Below are positions 63,330 through 64,000 of a DNA stretch of 64,000 bases, one piece after another (the stretch's first letter is position 1; every line of letters begins with the position of its first letter). Below the pieces are notes generated by a model that was given only the letters and a program-made list of their open reading frames with translations, was not told the DNA's origin and made no database searches. The translations under genes were made by a program, and so were the position numbers. The stretch covers positions 63,404,181 to 63,468,180 of the forward strand of contig NC_058340.1 of the NCBI RefSeq assembly GCF_905475395.1, written 5' to 3'. This stretch comes from Chrysoperla carnea (Eukaryota; Arthropoda; Insecta; Neuroptera; Chrysopidae).

Positions 63330-63690
63330 GTCTGTTTTTCGCTAGCTATCATTAATGTGCTAAAGTCAGAGATCGGGGCTCCACATTCTTGAAACTCATT
63401 AGATTTAGTTTAATTTTAATCATAAATTTGAAAAGTATGACCCAAATTTAGTAGGATTACATATTTATTTTAACAAAATTGGATAAAATTTGGATGTGAG
63501 CAAAATTAAATATTTTTGGATTCTGATGACGTCACAAAGTTAAAAAATTGGATTTTTTTGATAACCCAGGTAAATTTGATCCGATCTTATTGGAATTTTT
63601 TTTGAAACTCATTAATTTTTGGTCATTCTTTTCAACTGTGATGTCAGTTTTTCGCGAGCTATCACTTACTAATAAGTTTATTGACTCAGC
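63330..63690 (+). repeat. TGACGTCA repeat, single copy
   Basis: One unit of the family at 60711-61690, same strand, with TGACGTCA at 63527 and the blocks CTCCACATTCTTGAAAC and AATTTGATCCGATCTTATTGG. Confidence 0.85.
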
Positions 63691-64000
63691 AATTCAGTTG
63701 CGCTACAATCTTCGCTATGAAAAGTTGTTAACCTTCTTGCGATATTATTTGAAAAATGTAACACTCTTATCTGTATATTCCATGCAAATGTTGTATGTGG
63801 TCATTGTGCTACAGTAGATACAATGGCACAAATACTTTTTAACTTAGGTAATTATTTTTCAATGACTAGGAGTCAAACCTACCTCGATCAATAGACGTAT
63901 GCCCGACGGCATATTGAAATAGAAGTATCCTAAATGGATCCTCACATTCTAAAACCAGAGTCTAAATATTTGAAGAACTTTCCAGATTTCATCATTTTGC

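Noticed and set aside
63855-63930. tRNA-like B box (GGTTTGACTCC on the minus strand)
   Set aside because: No convincing A box or arms; at most a worn SINE fragment.

Overview
The window is AT-rich eukaryotic DNA (visibly well over 70% A+T) from an animal, almost certainly an insect. The protein genes have short GT-AG introns (roughly 60-470 bases), animal-type domain architectures (TOP3B, NUDT9, TRMT9B, an LRR protein), and long intergenic or intronic stretches filled with MITEs, hAT remnants, foldback elements and an LTR retroelement. The order of insect cannot be fixed from sequence alone. No bacterial, plasmid, phage or CRISPR features were seen.

Genes lie mostly in the first 30 kb. (1) 1-3338, plus strand: the last two exons of a TRMT9B/ALKBH8-type tRNA-methyltransferase-like protein, with a very long low-complexity insertion before the conserved C-terminal block. 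(2) 11590-13842, minus: a complete six-exon Myb/SANT-like DNA-binding protein with a C-terminal coiled coil. (3) 16177-17169, plus: a three-exon NUDT9-type ADP-ribose pyrophosphatase. (4) 18030-21379, minus: a complete six-exon DNA topoisomerase 3-beta with all key motifs. (5) 28819-29219, plus: the first coding exon of a leucine-rich-repeat secreted or membrane protein, ending at a phase-2 donor. No later exon was recognised, so its first intron may run through the remaining 34 kb. NUDT9 and TOP3B are convergent, about 860 bases apart. The genes look functionally unrelated; this is not an operon-like locus.

Mobile and repeat content: two hAT elements with exact 8-bp target duplications (14649-15503, which keeps the C-terminal end of a transposase, and 25961-26559). 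TA-flanked terminal-inverted-repeat elements at 5462, 15732, 21646, 29322 and 48329. TTAA-flanked foldbacks at 30661 and, nested, 48581. A 2-kb near-perfect palindrome (54858-56851). A 3.3-kb Ty3/gypsy-like LTR element (43605-46897) with indistinguishable 202-bp LTRs and a 4-bp target duplication, whose reverse transcriptase and RNase H have lost catalytic residues although the reading frame is open. A tRNA-derived SINE (58637-58917), a 5S rRNA pseudogene (31953-32071), and several 300-340-bp tandem repeat families. One of these carries the palindrome TGACGTCA and sits in opposite orientations at 27 kb and 60-63 kb.

The most unusual items are the catalytically dead but open retroelement, the long palindrome, the oppositely oriented TGACGTCA arrays, and hairpins abutting the LRR start codon. 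No clearly new multi-gene system was found.
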